This document shows, piece by piece, positions 9,298 to 17,199 of a stretch of 64,000 nt of DNA; position 1 is the stretch's first letter, and each line of letters starts with the position of its first letter. The notes beneath the pieces were generated by a model that saw only the letters and a program-made list of their open reading frames with translations, did not search any database and was not told where the DNA came from. The DNA is from Methanothrix soehngenii GP6 (GTDB lineage: Archaea > Halobacteriota > Methanosarcinia > Methanotrichales > Methanotrichaceae): the NCBI RefSeq assembly GCF_000204415.1, contig NC_015416.1, positions 1,054,001 to 1,118,000 on the forward strand. The letters run 5' to 3'. The position numbers were made by a program, and so were the translations under genes.

Positions 9298-10419
9298 ATG
9301 AAAGAGAAGTGGCTCATGGCCAGAGGATCATGGGAGGAGATCAAACCCCAGATAACCACCGCCCTTGAATCTGGATTCGAATGCGTAATCGTGGATCGGG
9401 AGAACGTCGAGCGGGTGCGGGAGCTGGGAAATATCCAGGTAGCATGCTTTGGCGCCGAGAAGGGTGCGGAGGACATTCTGGTGATCGGCAGGCACGGTGA
9501 GGGCGATGGTTCGGTGCCTCTGCCCAAAGACCTGAACAGCTCCATGGACTATGCTCTGGCCAAGACCATCTCCGGGAACAAGGCCGCATATGTGGTCATT
9601 GCCGGCAAGAAGTATGAGCAATTCGCAGTGGAGATGGGAAAGCATGTGGACTATCTGCTGGTGATCGGCACCGACTGGAAGGTGATCCCCCTGGAGAATA
9701 TGATCGCCGGCCTGCAGGGATGCCAGGTTAAGATCATCAGTGGGGTCAAGAGTTCGGATGAGGCAAAGCTGGCCCTGGCCACACTGGAGCAGGGAGCAGA
9801 TGGAGTGCTATTGGACAGCTCTGACCTCTCTGAGATCAAGAGGGTTATGAGGGCAGCAGAGCAATCGGAAAAAGGGCGCCTGGACCTCATACCAGCCAGG
9901 GTGGTCTCGGTCAAGCCGGTGGGGATGGGCGACCGGGTCTGTGTGGATACCGCCAACATGATGGTCCCAGGAGAGGGAATGCTCATCGGCTCCCAGGCCA
10001 AGGGCTTTTTCCTTGTCCATAGCGAGTCAGAGGACAGCCCCTATGTGGCTGCGCGTCCCTTCCGGGTGAACGCCGGCGCGGTTCACGCCTATATCCGGGT
10101 GGGGGAGAAGACACGCTATCTATCGGAGCTAAAATCTGGTGACGAGGTCACCATTGTGAGCAAGGATGGCCTCTCCAGGAGCGCTATCGTGGGCCGGGCG
10201 AAGATCGAGAAGAGGCCCATGATCCTCATCGAGGCGGAGGCAGATGGTGTGCTCATAAGCACGCTGCTGCAGAATGCTGAGACCATAAAGCTGGTGAGCA
10301 GCGATGGCACCCCCAGGCCGGTGACGGAGCTCAAAGCCGGGGACGAGGTGCTGGTCCATCTGGAGGAGGCTGCCCGCCATTTCGGCATGAAGATTGAGGA
10401 GAGCATCGTGGAGAGATGA
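9298..10419 (+). CDS. aroB': 3-dehydroquinate synthase II (archaeal aminoshikimate-type route)
   Basis: 373 aa. The family-specific features are visible: the N-terminal KEKWLMARGSWEEIKPQITTA, an SKGFFLVHSE-like block (QAKGFFLVHSESEDSPYVAARPF, about 236-258), and FRVNAGAVHAYI. It converts 2-amino-3,7-dideoxy-D-threo-hept-6-ulosonate to 3-dehydroquinate with NAD, the second step of the archaeal aromatic pathway that starts from aspartate semialdehyde. It overlaps aroD by four bases (ATGA), so the two are translationally coupled. The first pathway gene (aroA', aldolase) is not adjacent. Confidence 0.93.
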   Translation: MKEKWLMARGSWEEIKPQITTALESGFECVIVDRENVERVRELGNIQVACFGAEKGAEDILVIGRHGEGDGSVPLPKDLNSSMDYALAKTISGNKAAYVVIAGKKYEQFAVEMGKHVDYLLVIGTDWKVIPLENMIAGLQGCQVKIISGVKSSDEAKLALATLEQGADGVLLDSSDLSEIKRVMRAAEQSEKGRLDLIPARVVSVKPVGMGDRVCVDTANMMVPGEGMLIGSQAKGFFLVHSESEDSPYVAARPFRVNAGAVHAYIRVGEKTRYLSELKSGDEVTIVSKDGLSRSAIVGRAKIEKRPMILIEAEADGVLISTLLQNAETIKLVSSDGTPRPVTELKAGDEVLVHLEEAARHFGMKIEESIVER

Positions 10420-11072
10420 GATACGTTATGAAAAGGTCGCAGATCGTTGCCGTCCTGGGAGAGAGGGCAGCAGACGACCTCAAGGCGGCATCCGATGCAG
10501 ACATGATTGAGCTGAGGCTGGATCTGGCCACTGAGCCCATTCAGACGATAAAAGCCATCAGAGAGGCTACAGAAAAGCCGATCATCGCCACCAATCGCCT
10601 CCAGGCGGAGGGAGGGAAGTTCCAGGGGTCAGAGAGGGAGAGGATCGAGCTGCTCGTTCAGGCCTCTGAGTACGCCGATCTGGTGGATATCGAGCTTCAG
10701 GCAGAGTTAAGAGAAGAGTTCATCTCTCAAGTCAGCAGGCCGGTCATAGTCTCTTTTCATGACTTCCAGGGAATGCCCGGGATCGATGAGCTCGCTGCCA
10801 TAAAAGAGAGGATGAAGATGGCAGGTGCGGCGATTGCTAAGATCGCCGTGACGCCCAGGAGCCTGAAAGACGACCTGGATCTCCTAGAATTTTTGCTAGC
10901 TGCAGATTTGCCCTTATGTCTGATCGCGATGGGAGATCTGGGCAGACACCTGCGGGCAGTGGCTCCTTTGTATGGTTCTGCTCTGGCATATGGTTATGTT
11001 AGAGAGAGCACCGCTCCCGGGCAGATGAGCCTGGCAGAGCTCTCTAGTGCCAGAGAGTTGCTCAAATGGTAA
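10416..11072 (+). CDS. aroD: 3-dehydroquinate dehydratase, type I
   Basis: 218 aa. The type-I (class I aldolase fold, Schiff-base) signatures are present: ADMIELRLDL (28-37), SFHDFQGMP with the catalytic His (about 115), and AKIAVTPRS with the Schiff-base Lys (about 141). C-terminal GSALAYGYVRESTAPGQMSL matches the family. It dehydrates 3-dehydroquinate to 3-dehydroshikimate. The start at 10416 overlaps the aroB' stop; a second ATG at 10428 is possible. It follows directly in the archaeal shikimate pathway after its upstream neighbour. Confidence 0.95.
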   Translation: MRYVMKRSQIVAVLGERAADDLKAASDADMIELRLDLATEPIQTIKAIREATEKPIIATNRLQAEGGKFQGSERERIELLVQASEYADLVDIELQAELREEFISQVSRPVIVSFHDFQGMPGIDELAAIKERMKMAGAAIAKIAVTPRSLKDDLDLLEFLLAADLPLCLIAMGDLGRHLRAVAPLYGSALAYGYVRESTAPGQMSLAELSSARELLKW

Positions 11073-11489
11073 AATTAGCCAAATTTTTTGTATTTATGGA
11101 AAATATTATTAAAAATGAAAAAATAAGTCGCCTAATGGACATGATTTTTTCTGATAATGCTGCCTGCATAATAGATCGGATGAAGATTGCTTAAAACCTG
11201 GGAAATTCCCCTATCTTTTAAAAAATAATTATAGATATGTTACTAAAATCAATGGTTGATAGAGAATATTATATATTTAAATTTAATATTTATTCGAATT
11301 TCAGCCCTATAATCGCTCCTTATAGGGAGACATAAATGTTATTTGAAGATTAATTTTCTGTATTAATTATAATATGTAATTGGCCAATTGGCTGACCGAA
11401 TATGCGCTATGATTTGCCATATTCGTTCTTCAATACTTATCTGAATATTTGACGCAAGATTTAATTACTCTAACTGCAAATTAAAAGAC
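11073..11489. other. AT-rich intergenic region before mmp10
   Basis: 417 bases, very AT-rich. A 32-codon ORF at 11096-11194 (starts MENIIKNEKISRLMD) has no convincing ribosome site. TATA-like runs occur around 11268-11290 (ATATATTTAAATTT) and could drive mmp10 with a leader of about 180 bases; I see no classic riboswitch fold. Confidence 0.4.
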
Positions 11490-12833
11490 ATGGATGCAGT
11501 CGTTGATATAGGAGGCAGGCCTGGTTATAACTGCGGGGGATTTTGCAGCTTCTGTTATTTTAAAGGAGTGAAAACGGTTGAGCCGCTGGGATGCAAATAT
11601 TGCCCACCCCATAAAAAGGGGTGCGATTACTGTTCTAGAGCAGTAGTTGAGATCCAGCCAGGCTTCAAGTCCCTGGATCAGTTGGTATTTGAAGCATCCC
11701 AGCAATGCATATTATCACGGCCGGATTCCATAACCATAAAAGGGAATGGTGATGCCAGCTTTCATCCAGATTTGCTTAAACTGGTTCAAACCCTCAGCAA
11801 CGGCGTTGTACCCATCCACCTGGATTACACCAGCGGAAAGGGCTTTTTTAAGGGGGATGAAGCCGGTCCCCTGATCGAAGCCGGATTGCGAAGGATAAGC
11901 TTCTCCGTCTTCTCAACTGACCCTGAGCTTCGGCGAAGGTACGTGAATGATAAACATCCAGAGGCTGCGCTCTCAAACCTCAGAACCTTTTGCGAAAGAT
12001 GCGATCTATATGCCATGATCGTCCTCATACCGGGCATAAACGATGGCTTTCAGCTGGAGAAGACCTGCCAGGACCTCTGCGATATGGGAGCAAAAGGCCT
12101 GATGCTCATGTCATTTGCCAACAGCAAAGAGCAAGGGCTCATCTTTGGAAACGAGCCGTTAATGCCGGGCATTGTTCCCTATTCCGTGGAGGAGATCCGC
12201 AGGATTGCCACTGAAATAAATGAACGATATGATATGAGGGTCATAGGGACGCCTCTATGGGATCCACAGACAGGAGCTCCTTTCGCCCTGGCCCATCATA
12301 GAAAAGAGCTGAATCGACTGCCGGCCATCGAGAGGAGCGCCACCATCATCACCAGCTCTGTGGCCTATCCATTCCTATCGACCATATTCGAGGAGATAGG
12401 AGAGGATGTGAATGTGGTAGCAGTGAATAAGGAGATAGGAAACCTGATCACCCTGGAGGATTTCAACTTCCTGGATCTGGGGAACATAAAAGAGAGGGTG
12501 CTAATACCGGGAATGGTTCTAGCTCATGACCAGGAGATCAGAAGGGCTCTTCGCCGTGATGGAGTGCGCCGGCTGGTCTTCAGAGGTCCTGATGCCCTCA
12601 CAGTCGAATCCGAGAGAAGCATCTACATGACCACCGAGGAGGTTATCGCCAGAGAGGTGGAGGCATTCTCTGGATTGATATGCCAGATCAATGAGCTGGG
12701 CGGAGAAGAGACAGAATCCGCCACGGTCCAGAAAGATCGTGATAATTGTAGCTGTGAGAGAATGGACAGATCTCACTATCATGAAAACCCGATAATAGTG
12801 GATGAAGAGGATATCAAGCAGACCGTCGGCTGA
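11490..12833 (+). CDS. mmp10: McrA-arginine methyltransferase Mmp10 (B12-dependent radical SAM)
   Basis: 447 aa. The diagnostic CX3CX2C radical-SAM motif is C15-GGF-C19-SF-C22, followed by Tyr23; established structural work on the family reports a tyrosine at this place acting as a cluster ligand. A second Cys group (CKYCPPHKKGCDYC, about 36-49) is also family-typical. Mmp10 methylates a specific arginine of methyl-coenzyme M reductase subunit McrA after translation, using SAM and cobalamin. The C-terminal region after about 290 is the cobalamin/substrate part, and the last 40 residues are acidic and variable. No mcr genes are in the window. Confidence 0.92.
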   Translation: MDAVVDIGGRPGYNCGGFCSFCYFKGVKTVEPLGCKYCPPHKKGCDYCSRAVVEIQPGFKSLDQLVFEASQQCILSRPDSITIKGNGDASFHPDLLKLVQTLSNGVVPIHLDYTSGKGFFKGDEAGPLIEAGLRRISFSVFSTDPELRRRYVNDKHPEAALSNLRTFCERCDLYAMIVLIPGINDGFQLEKTCQDLCDMGAKGLMLMSFANSKEQGLIFGNEPLMPGIVPYSVEEIRRIATEINERYDMRVIGTPLWDPQTGAPFALAHHRKELNRLPAIERSATIITSSVAYPFLSTIFEEIGEDVNVVAVNKEIGNLITLEDFNFLDLGNIKERVLIPGMVLAHDQEIRRALRRDGVRRLVFRGPDALTVESERSIYMTTEEVIAREVEAFSGLICQINELGGEETESATVQKDRDNCSCERMDRSHYHENPIIVDEEDIKQTVG

Positions 12834-12892
12834 CTCCCTGACGATTAATTTTATCTCACATCCCGGCCAGTGCCAGCAAGAGGTGACTTAGA

Positions 12893-13228
12893 TTGAGCGA
12901 GATGAGAGAACTGGTGATAAATAAGGACGATTATTTGAAATTTCTTGCGGACCGCCTGCGGCTTAAGGGCACCTGCCAGAGGGAGATTGAGAATGTGAGC
13001 TTCCCCTTCCTCTTCGCCTCAGGAAGCGAGATGCTGCGCACTTATATTCTGGGAGAGTCTGAGTTCACCTCCACCCTGCCAGACAGGTACCGGCTCCCGG
13101 ACAGAGGATTCATCTGGTTCCTATTCTCACAATCTGTAAAAGAGATTCAGGTAATGCCTGAGAGGATGACAATAAAATACGAATTAAAAGACGAATACCG
13201 CAAGCCTTTCAAGCAGTTCTATCTCTAG
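12893..13228 (+). CDS. hypothetical protein downstream of mmp10
   Basis: 111 aa from a TTG start preceded by GAGGTGA; ATG at 12902 is the alternative. It contains no membrane helix or cysteine cluster (one Cys). Segments such as YLKFLADRLRLKGTCQREIEN and VKEIQVMPERMTIKYELKDE look like a small alpha/beta fold. I do not recognise it. It lies 59 bases after mmp10 on the same strand, so co-transcription and a role around McrA maturation are possible, but nothing in the sequence proves it. Confidence 0.5.
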   Translation: MSEMRELVINKDDYLKFLADRLRLKGTCQREIENVSFPFLFASGSEMLRTYILGESEFTSTLPDRYRLPDRGFIWFLFSQSVKEIQVMPERMTIKYELKDEYRKPFKQFYL

Positions 13229-13282
13229 CGACCTTTTCCCCTGGCCGGTCACTGGTCCGAGTTGGTCCGGATCAGATACAGG

Positions 13283-14416
13283 TCATGCCGTTTCATCCTT
13301 TTCCGCCTTGATCTTGCGGCCCCAGGATCCTGTCAGACGGCCTCTCTGTGCCAGGCTGCCCAGGAGCGCCTCAGCATCGCTGGATAGGGGCGCAGGCTTT
13401 TTTTCCCAGAGGGGGGTTCCGGGCAGGGGCATGAACCGGTGCGCTCTCACCTTTCCTCCCTTTTCCTCAATCCATCTGGCCAGGTCCAGGGTCATATGCT
13501 GATCCTCTGCTGACTCCATGGGCAGGCCAAATATCAGATCCACCAGGGGGATGAGGCCATGATCCAGGATATGCTCACAGGCAGACTCTATCTCCTGCCG
13601 GCCGTGCCCCCGCCCGATGCTCTTCAGGACCGCGGGGCTGCCGGACTGGCCTCCCAGGCTGATCGTTTTATTGGCGCAGTATTTGGTTATTATTTCCAGG
13701 GCCTCATCAGATACGAAATCGGGCCTGACCTCGGAGGGAAAGGTGCCGAAGTAGATGGGCTTCTTCTGCTCGGACAGCTCTTCCAGCAGAGCTTTGACCT
13801 TCTCCAGCCGTGGACGCCTGCCGTCGGAGCCATAGGCAAGGGAGTTGGGAGAGGTGAAGCGGATGTCTTTATGGCGGCGGGCGAATCTGGCAACGACGGG
13901 GATAGTGCGGTGGCGCATGCAGCGCCCGAAGAGGCGGGGGGTCTGGCAGTAGGTGCAGCCCCAGGGGCAGCCGCGGGAGATCTCTATGGGGGCGAGGATC
14001 CTGGTAAAAGGAGGATAGAGGTCCAGGTTCACCGGGGCACGCTTTTCCGTGAAACAGATCAGACCTTGGGACTTGTAGGCGATGCCCTTCACCATCCCCG
14101 GATCCAGGCCATCGGTTATCGCCCTGATCAGCTCGGGCAGGGTCTCCTCGCCCTCGCCCACCACCACAAAGTCGAAGTGCTCCAGGACCTCCTCCGGCAG
14201 GGCGGAGGGGTGGGGGCCGCCGGCGACAAAGACGGCATCCAGCTTTGCCTTCCTTGCCGTATCGACCTCTTGATAGACCTCCCCCGCCTGAGGGGTGGCA
14301 AAGCTGTAGAGCATGATTCCCGCCCTGGGCCCCGGAGCCAGAGAGGCATCTACCAGAGGTATGAGAGCAGCGATGCTATAGGAGTTCCTGCTATTGGAGC
14401 GAAACCATATCCTCAC
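13283..14416 (-). CDS. B12-binding domain / radical SAM protein (TIGR04013-like)
   Basis: 377 aa. Residues about 1-110 form a cobalamin-binding-like Rossmann region (VFVAGGPHPSALPEEVLEHF then VVVGEGEETLPEL). The radical-SAM cluster motif is SRGCPWGCTYCQTP (Cys 150, 154, 157). GGQSGSP and a distal HRFMPLPGTPLWEK follow, as in the archaeal TIGR04013/MJ1487-type family, whose substrate is unknown. The GTTYCQ-adjacent layout matches class-B-like methylases and methylthiotransferase relatives. It overlaps the upstream amphi-Trp gene by four bases. Confidence 0.82.
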   Translation of the reverse strand: MRIWFRSNSRNSYSIAALIPLVDASLAPGPRAGIMLYSFATPQAGEVYQEVDTARKAKLDAVFVAGGPHPSALPEEVLEHFDFVVVGEGEETLPELIRAITDGLDPGMVKGIAYKSQGLICFTEKRAPVNLDLYPPFTRILAPIEISRGCPWGCTYCQTPRLFGRCMRHRTIPVVARFARRHKDIRFTSPNSLAYGSDGRRPRLEKVKALLEELSEQKKPIYFGTFPSEVRPDFVSDEALEIITKYCANKTISLGGQSGSPAVLKSIGRGHGRQEIESACEHILDHGLIPLVDLIFGLPMESAEDQHMTLDLARWIEEKGGKVRAHRFMPLPGTPLWEKKPAPLSSDAEALLGSLAQRGRLTGSWGRKIKAEKDETA

Positions 14417-14688
14417 GGATTCTCTTTGAGCTTCAGCTGCACCTCCAGCTCTCTATTAGCTGGATCATGCTTGTACTGTATCTCCGCCTTGAGGGGCTCA
14501 GCGGGATTCACTCCTATAGTCCAATCGCCAAAAGAGGCTTCCACCCGCCCTCGGGCCTCGACTTCATCCGCCAGGCCCCGCAGCATGTCAGCCATCTCTG
14601 CCGCAGTCATATAGATCTCCTGCTCGAACTTCACTCCCTCGGCGGGGCTTCCCGCAGTCTTTCCCGGCCTTCCTCTTATCTTTGCCAT
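14413..14688 (-). CDS. amphi-Trp domain protein
   Basis: 91 aa. The EQEIYMTAAEMADMLRGLAD block (about 22-41) followed by two amphipathic strands containing WTIGVNPAEPLKAEIQYKHD is the amphi-Trp domain, a short module of unknown function found in archaea and bacteria. The N-terminus is basic (MAKIRGRPGK). The stop overlaps the start of the radical-SAM gene (ATGA), so the pair forms an operon. Confidence 0.75.
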   Translation of the reverse strand: MAKIRGRPGKTAGSPAEGVKFEQEIYMTAAEMADMLRGLADEVEARGRVEASFGDWTIGVNPAEPLKAEIQYKHDPANRELEVQLKLKENP

Positions 14689-14778
14689 TTGCGATCACCG
14701 GTTCGCATTTTATGGCCTATTCCATAAAACATTTTCCGCATTAGCGAGCACTCCAAATCTCGGGGCACCATGAGCTAT

Positions 14779-15342
14779 CTAAATCGAGATCAAATCCTCA
14801 ATCATCCTCCAGGGATCCTCCCAGGAAGAGAGGAACCATCCGGAAGGCCAGCGAGCAGCATTGAGCGCTCATCGCGCGCATCCATATCTGGCAGACATGG
14901 CTGTAGGGGACACCCGCACGATAGGGGGCCAGATGCCCCCAAGACCTTCCATCAGGTTCCTGATTATCCCATCAGGATCTATTCCGAGACATTCGATCAG
15001 GGGCTTAATGACTGACTCCTGGAAAGCAGGCAGAAAGGAGATTCCTCCTTCGACTTCCCTGGAAGAGATCTAATCTCCGCGGGGACTGAAGCCCTGCTGC
15101 TTTTGCATGCCCATGAGGTAATGGAGGATGAGCACTGCTATGCTCTCCTCTGCAGGAATGCCGGATGACATGGAAAGCACTGTGCGGCTATCTATATCGA
15201 CTTCATAGGTCTCCGTGAGAAGAGGGACAGCATATCTTAATGACGGCGATAATCCTCCCATCTCTACCCAGGCCAGGCCCAGAGCAATATCATAGGGCAT
15301 ATTTATCTCCGCCTTTGGGGCCGTGTCATGAATCATAATCAA
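14779..15342 (-). pseudogene. broken DUF3786-like gene
   Basis: The first 90 codons (15342 to 15073) read YDIALGLAWVEMGG, a DUF3786-like opening. They continue through DSRTVLSMSSGIP and VLILHYLMGMQKQQG to a TAG at 15070-15072. The same frame then continues as ISSREVEGGISFLPAFQES and LIECLGIDPDGIIRNLMEG, again family-like, to a TGA near 14875 and a TAG at 14779. In DUF3786 proteins these halves are continuous. Two in-frame stops therefore break the gene; the second half has no start of its own. Family assignment is by eye. Confidence 0.55.
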
Positions 15343-15597
15343 GTTGAAGAGAGTAAATACCCTGCGCCATGGCAGTATGTCGCAGCGAGCATTGCCGCGA
15401 TGCTCGGGGGGCTCGCTGTTCCGGAGACTCCGGGCGGGGCTGCAGCGATGCTGCTTGGGCGGCGGGTATGGCTGGCAGCAATCCGATCGAGCAGAGATGA
15501 CCGGGAAGCTCGTACGAAAGGTGCCGGAGCTTGCTCGCGTTCCTGGTGTGCCCCTTAATCCCCGATGAACAGGATCGATATGCTTTGATGGACAGCT

Positions 15598-16836
15598 TCA
15601 TCTAGCATCAAATGATGATAAGTACATTAGGTTTAAGGTATCATAATCGATGACCATACAATTGAGGGGAAGCGTCCTTGAAGCTTCGTTAACCTCGTTT
15701 TGAATAACGTTTTCATAGCTTCCAACGATGAGTATTAATTTAGGTTCTGAAACTTTTATGCCATATTTGGATTCAGCATATGCTCTATTTTTTTGAAAAC
15801 TAAAATATTCTCTGTAATTTGCCAGTTGGGCTACTCCTTCGTTCACGTCATCAGTAAATCTTCTCCGCCTATGATCGCTTTTAGTAATTTTGCCTTTATC
15901 TAACAATGGTGTCTTTAAATCACCAATATCAAAGCAACCATCATTTCTTTCAAATAATAAATCCGGTTTTATTGATTTTTCCGGGTATGGATTTCCCTCA
16001 ATCCATTTGAGTTCCTTTTGATACAAAACATCTCTACAAGACAAAGTTCGAAAGGCCCTTCTTAGGAAATCCGGATTTTTTTCAAGAAAATCTCCAATAG
16101 TTGTTTCTCTCAATCCAGGAACAAGAAATAGATTTGCAAATTGTCCGGCCAACATATGATCTTCTTCTGATTCATTTTTGATGTAATGAATACCTGTTAG
16201 ATCATCTGACGTTTCTAATGGAGATTCAAGATTACGGCTAATATCCTTCAAATATTCGCATTTCGAAAACGATTTTCCGATTATTGTGAGGTGCAAAACA
16301 TATTTAATACGATAGATTTCTTCAAGTCTATTCACGATAATACAATTATCTATATAGCAGGATCTAAAATTTTCCCCAAATGCAAATAGGGAACCGTTCT
16401 TCTCGCTTTTTTGAATCAATTTTGTTGGCCATATGTCACGAAAAATGAATCTCTTATTAAGGGATTCGTAATCAATTTCTCTGGAAAGCCATAAGTTCCT
16501 AAAATGAGAACCACGTGTATCCGCAAGATTTAAGAAAGGTTCCTCATGATCCCTTATATCGAATTGACACAAATATATATTGGTTGATATTCCCTTTTTT
16601 TTGTTTGTTTTAGATTTTAAACCCTTAAAATCACGTTGTGCGCCAAATAGTTCAAGGATGAAATGCTTGTCAGTCTCTGTGAAAAGCATGATATTTGGAT
16701 ACAATAGCATGCCTTCTTCTAGATTAATTTCCTTTTTCTTTATTTTTGTATACAGATTTTTGAAATATTTATTCCAATATTCTATATTTAAAGTTATGAA
16801 TTCGTTGAATTCCATTGGGATATCCTCATTCAGCAT
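15598..16836 (-). CDS. Shedu-like (DUF4263) nuclease candidate, predicted stand-alone defence protein
   Basis: 412 aa, AT-rich compared with its neighbours. The C-terminal third carries the Shedu/DUF4263 layout: a helix FLEKNPDFLRRAF (about 262-274), then KPDLLFERNDGCFDIGDLKTP with the nuclease-like D...D-x-K, then NEGVAQLANYREYF and KLILIVGSYENV. These correspond to the PD-(D/E)XK core of SduA. Here DLK replaces the usual ELK. The N-terminal 240 residues are variable, as in the family. SduA is a known single-gene anti-phage nuclease. ATG at 16815, preceded by GAGGAT, is a good alternative start. Confidence 0.6.
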   Translation of the reverse strand: MLNEDIPMEFNEFITLNIEYWNKYFKNLYTKIKKKEINLEEGMLLYPNIMLFTETDKHFILELFGAQRDFKGLKSKTNKKKGISTNIYLCQFDIRDHEEPFLNLADTRGSHFRNLWLSREIDYESLNKRFIFRDIWPTKLIQKSEKNGSLFAFGENFRSCYIDNCIIVNRLEEIYRIKYVLHLTIIGKSFSKCEYLKDISRNLESPLETSDDLTGIHYIKNESEEDHMLAGQFANLFLVPGLRETTIGDFLEKNPDFLRRAFRTLSCRDVLYQKELKWIEGNPYPEKSIKPDLLFERNDGCFDIGDLKTPLLDKGKITKSDHRRRRFTDDVNEGVAQLANYREYFSFQKNRAYAESKYGIKVSEPKLILIVGSYENVIQNEVNEASRTLPLNCMVIDYDTLNLMYLSSFDAR

Positions 16837-17199
16837 TTCTATTTAATCGCTTTTGCTTACATTAACGCGCATCTAAGCCAAGTAATGGTGACTCATGCAC
16901 CAAATCCTAGAGACGTTGCCAGGGACTGAGAAGCTGAATCGCATAATACATTAATCCCATTCTGACACTCTGGCCTTAGTACCATTTCCTTTCTGACCCA
17001 ATCAGACGTTTTGCGTTACATCAGAATACGATTATTGGAGGAAAAACGTTTTGGTTGCTCAACAGGGAATCCAGGATCAAGCTATTGCTATCTACACTGA
17101 CCTGCACCGGAGTCACAAAACGGAGATGCAAGATTCAAGCGTGAATGGATTCAAGAATGGTGGCCATTAGAGAAGTTTTTGCCACACTACTGACAATTA
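16837..17199. other. intergenic region with one small ORF candidate
   Basis: 363 bases between the Shedu-like gene and ade. A GGAGG at 17037-17041 stands nine bases before a TTG at 17051 that opens 39 codons (to 17170, beginning VAQQGIQDQAIAIYTDLHR after the start). It overlaps nothing but has no recognisable homology. Otherwise I see nothing. Confidence 0.35.

Noticed and set aside
13559-14614. 351-codon plus-strand open frame
   Set aside because: It lies wholly antisense to the radical SAM and amphi-Trp genes, whose motifs are unmistakable; low-complexity composition.
14770-15073. Plus-strand open frames of 70-81 codons
   Set aside because: They are antisense to the family-like minus-strand DUF3786 remains and have no ribosome site; composition (Ser/Arg/Pro) is typical of shadow frames.
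15328-15568. Overlapping plus-strand frames rich in Ala/Gly/Arg
   Set aside because: Several frames are open at once, which reflects GC-rich composition; none has a start context or recognisable motif.
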